64,000 nucleotides of DNA, taken from assembly GCA_023398495.1 (NCBI GenBank), contig JAEWSG010000225.1:139951-203950 (forward strand), written 5' to 3'. The number at the start of each line of letters is the position of its first letter. Within the stretch, counting starts at the first letter, position 1. Below, piece by piece: positions 25,568-33,861 of the stretch. A program made the translations under genes and the position numbers. The notes beneath the pieces were generated by a model. That model saw only the letters and a program-made list of their open reading frames with translations. It was not told the DNA's origin and made no database searches. The DNA is from Bacillota bacterium (GTDB lineage Bacteria; Bacillota; Clostridia; Acetivibrionales; Acetivibrionaceae).

Positions 25568-26510
25568 TTGTGATAAAAAGTTTTATGCAACTCTTTCTGA
25601 GAAAACAGCATTTCAAAGGGATATCCTTGAGAAAGTTCATAGGCTCACTATTATTCTCGATTACATAAATTCTCATCCTAGGTTGGAGGAAATGCTTGTT
25701 TTAAAAGGTGGAACAGCAATTAATTTAACCATCTTCAACCTCCCTAGGCTATCAGTTGATATTGATTTGGATTTTTCCTCTTATGCAACAAGAGAAGAGA
25801 TGCTTGATAAGCGGGACACAATTAACACTTTGTTGAAAAATTACTTTGAATCTGAAGGGTATGTAATAAAACCTAATACTAAAAATCATTTCTCCTTAGA
25901 TTCCTGGGTAATTGGATATACCAATACATCTGGAAACCCAGATAAAATAAAGGTTGAAATAAACTATTCTTTAAGACAGCATATCCTGCCAGTAGAGAGG
26001 CGTAATATAGGTACTGATATATTTACAGTACAACGTAAAATTTATAGTTTATCAAAGCTTGAGCTGTTTGCAAGTAAAATCGCAGCTTTATTAAACAGGA
26101 CAGCTGCAAGAGATCTGTATGATTTGTACAACATAGTTAAATATGGTCTAGTTGAGGAAGAGGAATTTACTTTACTAAGGAAGTGTATTGTTTTCTATAA
26201 GCTGATTTCCTCAGAGGACAAAGTGATCACTTTTGATACCTCAGTCATAGACAAGCTTACAAAGTATAAGATTGGTACGGATCTTTTTCCGATGTTGAGG
26301 AAAAAGGAACCGGTTGATTTGGAAGTTATGAAGCAAGTAGTTAAAGAATTTATTGGTAGTGTTATGGTATTATCTGAGGGGGACAGCGAATACATTAAGA
26401 AGTTTAAGCAGGGGGAATACGTTCCGGGACTGCTTTTTGATGATGAGCAAATAATTAATAGAATTAAGAATCATCCAATGGCGATATGGAAGGTAAATAA
26501 CATAAAGTGA
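25560..26510 (+). CDS. abiEii: AbiEii nucleotidyltransferase toxin
   Basis: The product is 316 aa. TTG 25560 overlaps the abiEi end and follows 'gggaggtgac'. The core LVLKGGTAINLTIF (Gly50-Gly51-Thr52) and SVDIDLDF (Asp67, Asp69) is the nucleotidyltransferase motif of DNA polymerase beta-type AbiEii toxins, and SKLELFASKIAALLNRTAARDL with DLYDLYNI is the conserved central block. The toxin is thought to use a nucleotide triphosphate to modify RNA and halt growth. All expected motifs are intact. Fragments of related copies lie at 21433 (abiEii) and 30605 (abiEi). Confidence 0.93.
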   Translation: MYNCDKKFYATLSEKTAFQRDILEKVHRLTIILDYINSHPRLEEMLVLKGGTAINLTIFNLPRLSVDIDLDFSSYATREEMLDKRDTINTLLKNYFESEGYVIKPNTKNHFSLDSWVIGYTNTSGNPDKIKVEINYSLRQHILPVERRNIGTDIFTVQRKIYSLSKLELFASKIAALLNRTAARDLYDLYNIVKYGLVEEEEFTLLRKCIVFYKLISSEDKVITFDTSVIDKLTKYKIGTDLFPMLRKKEPVDLEVMKQVVKEFIGSVMVLSEGDSEYIKKFKQGEYVPGLLFDDEQIINRIKNHPMAIWKVNNIK

Positions 26511-26591
26511 TAATATCTACTTCACTAAAATCAAGAGTTAAAAGCAAGCGTATTTGCAGGTACTGTAATGGAGGAGATACTAAAACAAATG

Positions 26592-26738
26592 CTTGCAAAT
26601 TCTTCGACTATGTTTTAAAAAATATGTTAAATAGTAGTGTTAAAATATAAGAAAAGTGTCTAAAAATATGGGTGAAGCCCTGAATAAAGCCTTTAACAAG
26701 ATAGAAGACTTGAACCCCAGACTATATGGTGTATTTGA
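26592..26738 (+). pseudogene. Remnant of a second hsdM copy
   Basis: 26592-26650 matches the promoter region of hsdM (from 21652), and 26655-26738 matches an internal hsdM stretch (about 21987-22075, coding NMGEALNKAFNKIEDLNPRL). The roughly 270 bases between are missing. It is a deletion derivative of the same module and lies just after abiEii. Confidence 0.85.
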
Positions 26739-27192
26739 CCTAAAAAAGAAGCTAATATTTGAAGGAAGTGAAGTGTCCGAAAAAATCGGACAATGATTAA
26801 ATTGAAAATTTTTTAAAAGGTTTATATAATCAATGTTTAGAGATGTGTATCACGTTATGAGAATTGATACTAGAAATGTTTCTGCTTTTATTTGGGATAT
26901 AATCGTGTAAATATTTACAGCTATAGCCGTTCATTTTATACTACCTTTAAATGTAGGGATTACTACGTATTGAGGGATGGATTATTGCTGTTTGCCCATA
27001 ATGGTTTTAAGTATAACTAGGGTACAAAATGTACCTAAGTACATATTCGCTTACAGGTAAACCATTCGGTTTTTATTTTAAGTCTATTGATTAGACAGAG
27101 ATTAGTGTAAGAATCATTTGGTTACAAAATATTGGAAGTGGAAACTTTGAATATGAATAATGTAATAAAAGGTAACAATATTGTTTGGGGTG
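26739..27192. other. Degraded accessory DNA
   Basis: There is no intact gene. Short frames without ribosome sites and AT-rich filler lie between the hsdM remnant and the XRE fragment. Confidence 0.4.
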
Positions 27193-27306
27193 ATGATTAT
27201 GCTTACTACAGGAGTAGTTGGTGAAAGAATTAGGAATGCAAGGGAGGATAAGAAAATAAGTCAGAAGCTGCTTTGTGATATGCTCCAAGAAGTAGGGATA
27301 GTTTAA
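27193..27306 (+). pseudogene. XRE-type HTH regulator fragment
   Basis: ATG 27193 after 'ggggtg' opens a 37-codon frame reading MIMLTTGVVGERIRNARE and then DKKISQKLLCDML. This is the first helix and part of the second of an XRE/Cro HTH. It stops after about half a domain, so it is probably a truncated repressor from a mobile element. Confidence 0.5.
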
Positions 27307-27512
27307 GCTGGTAGAAGAAAAATTGAGATTAGATATTAAAGGTAAAGCAGATGAGACCCGATACAAATGGAGAACAAGTCTGGCGATAGCTTTGATGTGA
27401 AATATAGTAGGATGGAATAAAATTCTCTTGTGAATTGCCGTAACTCGATGCTGCTGGACACAGCCTTTGTGCATTTAAAAAGTGAAATGGTTTACAAATG
27501 GTTTGCTTTTTA

Positions 27513-27636
27513 TAAAATCATGGACATTACAAATCTTCAAACATAGTAAAATCAAGCCTTATGTGACTTGGACCAAAAACTGAACCCATCCATGGTAAGG
27601 ATGAGGTCACCAGTTCGATTCTGGTTGAGGGCTCCA
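27513..27636 (+). repeat. att-like module boundary 2 with tRNA-Thr 3' end
   Basis: 27587-27636 matches the last 50 bases of tRNA-Thr, but the T-arm is ACCAG/CTGGT instead of ATCGG/CCGAT. Both stem strands are changed together, so the copy comes from a different functional tRNA-Thr allele. The preceding 74 bases match those before copy 1. Confidence 0.88.
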
Positions 27637-27648
27637 ATGAAATCAAGG

Positions 27649-27680
27649 GTTGTAGGCATCTATGCTTACAACATTTTTTG
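27649..27680 (+). terminator. Terminator after att copy 2
   Basis: GTTGTAGGCA-tcta-TGCTTACAAC then ATTTTTTG. The same hairpin follows att copy 3 at 30542. Confidence 0.7.
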
Positions 27681-27773
27681 TTTGTTAAGGAAATTATGGT
27701 TATTTTATATTTCTTGGATTCGCTTAAATCAAAGGATAGAGTTGAAAAATACTAATATTACCAGCAGAATATA

Positions 27774-28560
27774 GAGTATGAAAAAGACAGAGTATTTAAG
27801 ATGCGTATACTGGATGCAACCTCCGATAATGCTTTTTGTAGATAAGTACAGCAGGGATGAAGTAGAAGATGTTTTGATAAAAATAATATATATGTTATTT
27901 CTTCGAACGAATTTAAAACGAGCAGCACCATTGTTAAGCTCAATATGCTAAATGACATCGTCATTCTATATGAAACAAGCAAATTTGAATAAGCAGCAGA
28001 AGGTTTTGCATCAAATGAAAGGCATTTGTAGACCTGTATTATGAAGTAACCCGGCAGGAGTTTCCGTTGACTTTACAGGAACTTGCACGAATTTACTCAC
28101 ATATGGATATGAGGGGTGTTATTGATAAGAAAACTTATAAAGTGGCATACGATAGAAATGCTCATTATGACATTCGTTTCATTGTTGAGAGTAAGTACAT
28201 TAATGAAGCGGCTTTTAAGTTTGTTGATATGATCAGAGGTGATAAATAAGTGAGTGGATATAAGCGGTACTTAATTCATAATGAGGTCTGTTTTTTAGGG
28301 AAACGCTTGAAGGCGGGATAGAAATATATGGACTTAGAAATATTGTAAGATTGTAACTGTTCTTATGGGACTTTGAAATTTTACCTTAATCCTATCACCG
28401 GTCGTTTTGGTATAACTCATTTACTAAAAATACACAAATATATATTCCAGGACTTGTATCCGTTTGAAGGAGAAGATATTAGTTTTACATTTTTTGCAGA
28501 TATCCCACCCGGGGGTGGAAGGAATGCTTGCTAAGTACAAGATGCATCCGTCCTTGATTG
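27774..28560 (+). pseudogene. Decayed two-gene remnant, AbiE/nucleotidyltransferase-like
   Basis: Frames in several registers give readable pieces: YDLYYEVTRQEFPLTLQEL-like text, then an open stretch 28067-28249 (LARIYSHMDMRGVIDKKTYK, YDIRFIVESKYINEAAFKF), and later GEDISFTFFADIP and GMLAKYKMHPSL. They look like the ends of an HTH protein and an AbiEii-like partner, with stops and shifts between. No single intact frame or ribosome site exists, so this is a dead module. The family names are tentative. Confidence 0.45.
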
Positions 28561-28619
28561 GTAGGATGCATTTGTTATAAAAATTTTTAATACAAAATGC
28601 ACTAATTGATACATAAACC

Positions 28620-28657
28620 TTGACTTATCGCATATAATAAAGTATCATTGTATTATA
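28620..28657 (+). promoter_or_regulatory. Promoter and possible operator of the toxin-antitoxin pair
   Basis: TTGACT (28620-28625), 17 bases, TATCAT (28643-28648). An inverted repeat TATAATA / TATTATA (28633-28657) overlaps the -10 region, as expected for an autoregulated toxin-antitoxin operon. Confidence 0.55.
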
Positions 28658-28670
28658 AAGAGGTGATGCA

Positions 28671-29078
28671 ATGAATCCCTATAACCAGAACTACACAAGA
28701 GAGCAGATAGACGCTATTCTTGACAAAATTAAAGATTGTGTGGTAAATAACAAATATACCATTGCACTAAACGAAAACAGACAGGAAAACGTAGACTTTA
28801 TCAATGAATATAATATTCGAAGTGACAAACAGAAATCAATATTATTACAGCTCAGAACAGAAGACTTTTGTCATACATTGCAGAATACGAAAATTGGTTT
28901 TGAATATGAAGTTCTCTATGTATTTGTGCCGCAGGTTCAATTATTTAATGCTGACGGAGAAGAAGAAACAGTAGATGTTTACACTAAATTTAACGTTATA
29001 GATATGTCAAACGGAAGTCGTACAGTTGTAATATCTTTTCATAAACTAAACAAGCCGATAGATTACCTATTTAGGTAA
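28671..29078 (+). CDS. MqsR-like toxin
   Basis: The product is 135 aa. ATG 28671 follows 'agaggtgatgca'. The protein has the MqsR/RelE-type layout: an N-terminal helix and ALNENRQENVDF, then ILLQLRTEDFCHTLQNT aligning with the Leu-x-x-x-DF motif of MqsR, and the end strands VYTKFNVIDMSNGSRTVVIS then FHKL like the last two strands of MqsR (VYLK..VIVSF). It is longer than E. coli MqsR (98 aa). It is 26 bases upstream of an antitoxin whose N-terminus is MqsA-like. The role as a ribosome-dependent or free mRNA interferase is inferred. Confidence 0.62.
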   Translation: MNPYNQNYTREQIDAILDKIKDCVVNNKYTIALNENRQENVDFINEYNIRSDKQKSILLQLRTEDFCHTLQNTKIGFEYEVLYVFVPQVQLFNADGEEETVDVYTKFNVIDMSNGSRTVVISFHKLNKPIDYLFR

Positions 29079-29104
29079 ATCGGGAATTGAAAGGAGGCAT
29101 TGTT

Positions 29105-30100
29105 ATGGGTGAAAGAAAAGTATTCTGTGAAGGATGTAGAAATGATGTTACTTTCACTATCAATGAAAAGAAAATGGAAGGCACTATTAAAGGTGAAAAG
29201 TATTCATATGTTGGGAAAGAAGCACATTGTGTAGATTGCGGCTCGGAAATTTATGTCGCAGAGGTAAGTGACTCTAATTTGAAAGCACTATATAATGCAT
29301 ATCGAGAAAAGAATAATATCGTATCGCTTGAGGTGATTTTAACAATACCAGAAAAATATGCAATTGGGAAGCGACCACTTTCACTTTTACTTGGCTGGGG
29401 AGAACAAACATTTTCCCGATATTGCGATGGAGATATGCCAACAAAGCAGTATTCTGAAATTCTACAAAAGCTTTATGATGATCCAGCTTATTATGCAGAA
29501 ATGTTGGAAAACAATAAAGGAAATCTGAAAACTACTGCATCTTATGAGAAAAGCAAAAGAGCAGTAAATGAACTTCTCGGAAGAACACAAAACACAAAGA
29601 CAAAGATAGATTTGGTTATTGAATATTTGATGAGTCAATGTGAAGATATCACACCATTGGCATTGCAGAAAGCATTGTATTATATTCAGGGATTTTATTA
29701 TGCTTTCTACAAAACATTTCTCTTTTCTGAGGAGTGTGAAGCTTGGGTGCATGGTCCTGTCTATCGGGATATATATTTTAGGTATCGCGATTATCGATTT
29801 GACCCAATTGAAGGGAATGATGAATTTGATGTTGCGGTATTTTCATCGTCCGAGAAAGCAATTTTGGATAGCGTGATTAAAAACGTATGCTGTTATAGTG
29901 GAAAGGTGCTTGAAAAGTTTACTCACTCAGAGGCACCATGGCTGGCAACCAGAGGAGACTTGCCCGAGACAGTAGCATCTGACAGAACCATTCTGAAGAA
30001 ACAAATTGGAGATTACTTTAGTGCAGTCAAAGAGAAGTATAATATGATTAACCCAAATGATATTAAAGGTTATACGCAAACTATGTTTGAACAGATATGA
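29105..30100 (+). CDS. MqsA-like zinc/HTH protein fused to a Panacea (DUF4065) domain
   Basis: The product is 331 aa. The frame opens at TTG 29087, but ATG 29105 follows 'aaaggagg'. Residues 1-60 hold two zinc-binding pairs (Cys8/Cys11 and Cys42/Cys45), as in MqsA. About residues 65-125 form an XRE-like HTH (RPLSLLLGWGEQTFSRYCDG, DMPTKQYSEIL). Residues 170-300 are a Panacea/SocA-like domain (LALQKALYYIQGFYYAF, AWVHGPVYRDIYFRY). The N-terminal part should bind DNA and repress the operon; the Panacea domain should neutralise the toxin upstream. A full operon with toxin first, as in mqsRA. Confidence 0.85.
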   Translation: MGERKVFCEGCRNDVTFTINEKKMEGTIKGEKYSYVGKEAHCVDCGSEIYVAEVSDSNLKALYNAYREKNNIVSLEVILTIPEKYAIGKRPLSLLLGWGEQTFSRYCDGDMPTKQYSEILQKLYDDPAYYAEMLENNKGNLKTTASYEKSKRAVNELLGRTQNTKTKIDLVIEYLMSQCEDITPLALQKALYYIQGFYYAFYKTFLFSEECEAWVHGPVYRDIYFRYRDYRFDPIEGNDEFDVAVFSSSEKAILDSVIKNVCCYSGKVLEKFTHSEAPWLATRGDLPETVASDRTILKKQIGDYFSAVKEKYNMINPNDIKGYTQTMFEQI

Positions 30101-30480
30101 TATGTGTTGACAACCATTTTTCATTAATAGAGAAATAAGTTATTTGATTATTGGCTTTCCTGCTCTTATATGGGGGAAAGCCAAAGTCATTTTTCGGAGG
30201 TGTTAATCCGGGTGATAAAACGGCAGATTTAAAAATGGGAAACTATAGAACGGCTTAATGTAAATCTTGTCAACCTATAAAAATCACTGAAACACAAAAT
30301 TCCTGCACACTTCTGTTTTACATAAAAGCCCGCCAATAAAAACATCAGCGGACATAGCGGGCATACTCTATGACGGTAAAATTAATATTTGCTACAAATT
30401 GCTACACTAACTCAAAAATGAAAATGCAATAACGCCTGATTTACAGGGCTTTTTAAGGATTCATTGCGGTTTAAAACTAT
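30101..30480. other. Intergenic DNA before att copy 3
   Basis: No gene is seen. A hairpin GGCTTTCC..GGGGGAAAGCC with T's (about 30153-30192) can terminate the toxin-antitoxin transcript. Confidence 0.5.
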
Positions 30481-30528
30481 TCCATGGTAAGGATGAGGTC
30501 ACCAGTTCGATTCTGGATGAGGGCTCCA
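30481..30528 (+). repeat. att-like tRNA-Thr 3' end, copy 3
   Basis: These 48 bases match the tRNA-Thr 3' end with the alternative T-arm ACCAG/CTGG as in copy 2. Sequence after it (to 30578) is almost the same as after copy 2, including the GTTGTAGGCA hairpin at 30542-30565. It marks the right end of the third module. Confidence 0.86.
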
Positions 30529-30541
30529 GATGAAATCAAGT

Positions 30542-30572
30542 GTTGTAGGCATCTATGCTTACAACATTTTTT
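30542..30572 (+). terminator. Terminator after att copy 3
   Basis: The same GTTGTAGGCA / TGCTTACAAC hairpin and T run as at 27649. Confidence 0.7.
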
Positions 30573-30604
30573 GTTTGTACAACAATAATACAACAACCAC
30601 CTTA

Positions 30605-30815
30605 CCGATTTTACGATATACAATTCCTATATCAGAAGGCAGGGTATATATTTGAACGATATAAAACTGATTTTGTTATCAAGGATGAACTAATAGATGC
30701 TTGCCAGAGAGATAAAGGTTGGAGATGGTATAAGGTATTTTGATAAAGAAGCTCGAAATGGCAATGGCATATTAGTTAAGAAGTGGAATCTCATAATACC
30801 CAAGGAAATAGACAA
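30605..30815 (+). pseudogene. AbiEi C-terminal fragment
   Basis: The fragment encodes YDIQFLYQKAGYIFERYKTD, VIKDELIDAC and, after a shift, IRYFDKEARNGNG and KKWNLIIPKE. The DNA closely follows 25337-25540 of the intact abiEi. It has no N-terminal domain and no AbiEii partner. It is a third trace of the AbiE module. Confidence 0.88.
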
Positions 30816-30961
30816 AGGTAAATATAATATGGTAGGACAGGTGTTATAAAAAGTATTTGGTATATTGTAATTGGTTAGTTGGAAAACCATATTTTATTGA
30901 TATAGTATTAAGAATTATGGTATAATAATAGCAGAATAATTAATTCTGGAGGTTATTGTTT

Positions 30962-31234
30962 ATGATAATTAAGTCATCAACATCATTAAGAAATGATTAC
31001 GGCAAAATTTCTACCTTGGCTCATGAGGTAGAAGAGCCTATATATATTACCAAGAATGGTGAAGGAGACATTGTGGTAATGAGCATTGAAGCTTTTGAAA
31101 AGAGAGAGCAACTTTTAATGCTCAAAGCTAAGCTTGCAATGGCTGAACAGTCAAGGCTTTCTGGAGAACCCACAGTTTCGCTAGAAGATGCTAAAAAAAG
31201 GTTAGAGGAGAAATACAGAAATGCAGGAGTATAA
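30962..31234 (+). CDS. Phd/YefM-type antitoxin
   Basis: The product is 90 aa. ATG 30962 follows 'ggagg'. The N-terminal domain (IIKSSTSLRNDYGKISTLAH, EVEEPIYITKNGEGDIVVMS) is the Phd/YefM fold that binds operator DNA. The C-terminal helix (LLMLKAKLAMAEQSRLSGEP) is the toxin-binding tail. The last 14 bases overlap the toxin gene, giving the normal antitoxin-toxin order. It controls the RelE-like toxin next to it and represses the shared promoter. Confidence 0.9.
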   Translation: MIIKSSTSLRNDYGKISTLAHEVEEPIYITKNGEGDIVVMSIEAFEKREQLLMLKAKLAMAEQSRLSGEPTVSLEDAKKRLEEKYRNAGV

Positions 31235-31466
31235 ATTAGATATTTTAGCCCCTGCATGGGCAGAACTTGAGGAAATTGCGGACTATCATTTAATTATGGT
31301 TGGTCCGGTGTCTGCAAAAAATATAACAGATCAAATTCTTACATCGCTTGAGCGGCTTAAAACATATCCGCTATCGGGTGTTGCTATCCAAGATAATGAA
31401 TTGAATTTATTAGGCTATAGATTTGTAACTAGTGGAATACTCCTTGGAGGTGCTTGCACCCGATGA
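31221..31466 (+). CDS. RelE/ParE-type toxin, C-terminally altered
   Basis: The product is 81 aa. Residues 1-68 (YKLDILAPAWAELEEIADYH, LERLKTYPLSG, LGYRFVTSG) match RelE/ParE toxins. From about residue 70 the sequence changes to ILLGGACTR and stops, and the usual last strands (the Cys/Tyr-rich IYKV..VYIYHI..R end with catalytic residues) are absent. The change coincides with the start of the GC-richer repeat at 31440-31560, so the toxin has been cut by an insertion or deletion and is probably inactive. The antitoxin overlaps it by 14 bases. Confidence 0.78.
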   Translation: MQEYKLDILAPAWAELEEIADYHLIMVGPVSAKNITDQILTSLERLKTYPLSGVAIQDNELNLLGYRFVTSGILLGGACTR

Positions 31467-31565
31467 AGCGATGCGGGCAGAATGACCTCATGCTCCTGCT
31501 TCAGGGGCCTTCTGCATGCTTTGCCCTTTACGAAAATGGACTTGTTATGTGTAGTGCACATCACT
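31453..31565. repeat. GC-rich repeat, copy A
   Basis: This segment (GCGATGCGGGCAGAATGAC, then GGGGCCTTCTGC.. TTGCCCTTTA and TTGTTATGTG) is related to 32480-32570. It ends at the 3' end of the minus-strand membrane gene. GC is clearly higher than in the surroundings. Confidence 0.65.
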
Positions 31566-32280
31566 TGTTATTCCCCCATAGTTTTCTAACCTTATTTCCA
31601 GTTATTATCCCATTTAGAATTAGAGTTATCCATGTTATCATAATAATGATTACTTCATATCTATCCATCTTATCTAGACCGTATCTTGTGTGAATATAAA
31701 CAAATCCTATGGCTGCGGTTATCACTGCAATTAAATTTATTTTCGATATAACGCTTGTATACTTCCCTTTAAATACTGGTATTAAAAATCCAAATGATAC
31801 AGCCATCATAATGAATCCGAGTTCTTCCATAGCTATAAAAATGCCATGTGGATTATATTGAGTTATTAATGCAATCCCATCATATTCTTTATTCAACAAA
31901 CTTATAGGTACAACATTTACTTGAATAAAATAGTTAATAAGTAAGATAACTGATGAAACTATTGCAAAGGTACTTGCAACCTGTATATAAATTTGTTTTT
32001 GTTTATTTACAATCGACTTTATCGAAATCATGTTTATCAAATAGATACAAATCATGAACAATGCCATATATTGCCAAATATAATCTCGTGGAAACCGCTC
32101 TATAGTCTCCAGGAAAGGGTATAAAATACCACCATCACTAGGAGCATTTGCTCCTGATATTGGAACAGCAATCATTGCAACTGCGAGGGTTATAAATGTA
32201 ATCAACGCTAATCCATAACTTGTAAAAAATACAAGCCTTAAATCGTTCTTATTATCTGTAAGTAAATTATGATCTTTCAT
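31561..32280 (-). CDS. Multi-pass membrane protein of unknown function
   Basis: The product is 239 aa. About seven hydrophobic stretches are visible (for example LVFFTSYGLALITFITLAVA, YMALFMICIYLINMI, FAIVSSVILLINYFI, FIMMAVSFGFLIPVF, INLIAVITAAIGFVYI and IIIMITWITLILNGIIT). There is no signal peptide beyond the first helix and no catalytic motif. YNPHGIFIAMEELGF recalls DUF4386-like proteins, weakly. It begins with 'aggagatgaattt' ribosome sequence on the minus strand. GC-rich related repeats lie on both sides, making it look like a mobile cassette. Confidence 0.7.
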   Translation of the reverse strand: MKDHNLLTDNKNDLRLVFFTSYGLALITFITLAVAMIAVPISGANAPSDGGILYPFLETIERFPRDYIWQYMALFMICIYLINMISIKSIVNKQKQIYIQVASTFAIVSSVILLINYFIQVNVVPISLLNKEYDGIALITQYNPHGIFIAMEELGFIMMAVSFGFLIPVFKGKYTSVISKINLIAVITAAIGFVYIHTRYGLDKMDRYEVIIIMITWITLILNGIITGNKVRKLWGNNK

Positions 32281-32337
32281 CTAAATTCATCTCCTATCAC
32301 CTTATTGGTGTATTAAAGTCTATTAATACGGGCATTT

Positions 32338-32567
32338 CACATAACGGACAGAATCTCCGACGCCGCTGAAGCCTAGAGGTGATGCTTGAGCTGGACCCTC
32401 AAAGCCTTTCTTCGCAGGCGGTGGCCCCGTCCACCCAGCGAAAGCGAGCCGTTTGTCCAGAGACAACTGGCTTAAGCGAGTGTGGGCAGGATGACCCGCA
32501 TGTTCCTTCTCCAAAGCCTTTCTTCCTGCTGGCCCTTTATGGAGATTCATTGTTCTGTGATGTACCA
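32338..32567. repeat. GC-rich folded element, copy B
   Basis: Outer arms ACATAAC..GAATCTCC (32338-32357) and GGAGATTC..GTTCTGT (about 32540-32561) are inverted. Inside, CAAAGCCTTTCTTC occurs twice (32400 and 32512), so it contains two related units. It resembles the repeat at 31453-31565. It could be an attC-like cassette site or another mobile-element end, and it is not coding. Confidence 0.55.
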
Positions 32568-32675
32568 CGCCTCGCAAAGAAAGAGCACCATGGAGGGTGC
32601 GGCCTAAAATGAAAACTCCATATTATTACAATCGTCAAATAGTATACAAAAATTGTAATACTGATTTTTAATTCA

Positions 32676-33285
32676 TTATTTATACGTGACTTTTTTAAAA
32701 TGAACATTGAAGGTGTATCTACCAGTAAATTCTCCACTATCATTCGTTATCCATTTAAAATCAACAATTGCAGTATCAGGATTCTCCCATCCAATAAATT
32801 TAAAATCGGGATCGGGTCTAAATTCTCGCGGTTTTGCTATTTCGCCGAAATGAGAATAAACTTCTGTTAAATCAGGTAATAATATCAACTTTCTTTCCAT
32901 AATATCAAAAACAACACTACTACCTTCAATTCGTGATACAAAGTACATTCCTACGTACCGACTGTCTGATGACCATGAAAAGTCTACGCCATAAAATGGT
33001 GATGTAGAATTCCAAATAATATCTCCGTTATCTAAATTCACAATACGAAGACCTTCATATGGGAATGCTCCTCCTGCTGTAACGCCAGTATAGGTCCCAT
33101 ATGCTTCAGCTCGATATTTACCTGTTGGAGAAACAGAAGTTTGAGTAGTCTAACTTTTATCCATTCAACAGCATAGAATGGAGTAGCATACATATCTCCT
33201 CCTAAATAACCATCTAAATAAAGACCCCAATCTCCATGATACCAAACATCCTTATTAAACTTTTTAGCGTTTTTTAATAAGGTTA
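32676..33285 (-). pseudogene. Frameshifted beta-propeller-like protein
   Basis: The open part (32676-33041) encodes FYGVDFSWSSDSRYVGMYFV, IRIEGSSVVFDIMERKL-like text and GWENPDTAIVDFKWI, which resemble WD40/TolB-like strands. Reading upstream on the minus strand continues as TSVSPTGKYRAEAYGTYTGV and, after a frameshift near 33150, as KDVWYHGDWGLYLDGYLGGD. One indel therefore separates two halves of the same protein. The N-terminus is not found. The function is unknown. Confidence 0.6.
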
Positions 33286-33861
33286 CTCAAAATTACTTCT
33301 TATTAAAATTTTAGTGCATTTTTTTTAATAACGCAATGTTTATTGCATGAAAAAATTAACAATTATTTTAGTGCTAAATGAATTAGCTTTGCAAAGATTG
33401 AAGATTACCATATTTCTATAAATTTATTCCATGGTTTGTTAATGGGATGTTTCTAAAAATCTGTCCCTTCAAAGCCTATAAATACTGAATTCCAAGCCGT
33501 TGAGACATTAAAAGAATTTTATTCATCTATGAGAAAACTTAATGTAGAAATAGGAACTATTGAGCATGTATACACCGGTATAGTTTCAGATGCAATTTTT
33601 GACACACTAGAGATACTGCGGGATGGCAGTTAACTTTTATCAAGACGATAGATGGTTCTGTTCTTCGTATTCCCATTCAGTTAGGGTATTGCTTTTCTTT
33701 ATTTTAGGCAATTTGAGGGTCTTTTGCTTGTCATTAAGCTTTGTTTTATAGGGGTAGTATTTACAGTTGTTGGTCTGAAATTAGGCCTATAATCTGCTAA
33801 AATGGTTCAAAAGTGCCATAAAGTTATTTACTTTGTATTCGATAAGTTGTAAAATTAATTT
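33286..33861 (+). other. Degraded intergenic region
   Basis: No intact gene. A 53-codon frame ending at 33633 (TEFQAVETLKEFYSSMRKL, TGIVSDAIFDTLEIL) has no start or ribosome site and looks like the end of a lost protein. The hairpin CTTATTAAA / TTTAATAAG at 33251-33281 adjoins it. Confidence 0.4.

Noticed and set aside
26195..26395. Minus-strand 66-aa frame in abiEii
   Set aside because: Shadow of the intact toxin gene.
32323..32743. Frames of 68-84 aa in the GC-rich element
   Set aside because: They cross the folded repeat, lack ribosome sites and are mutually overlapping on both strands.
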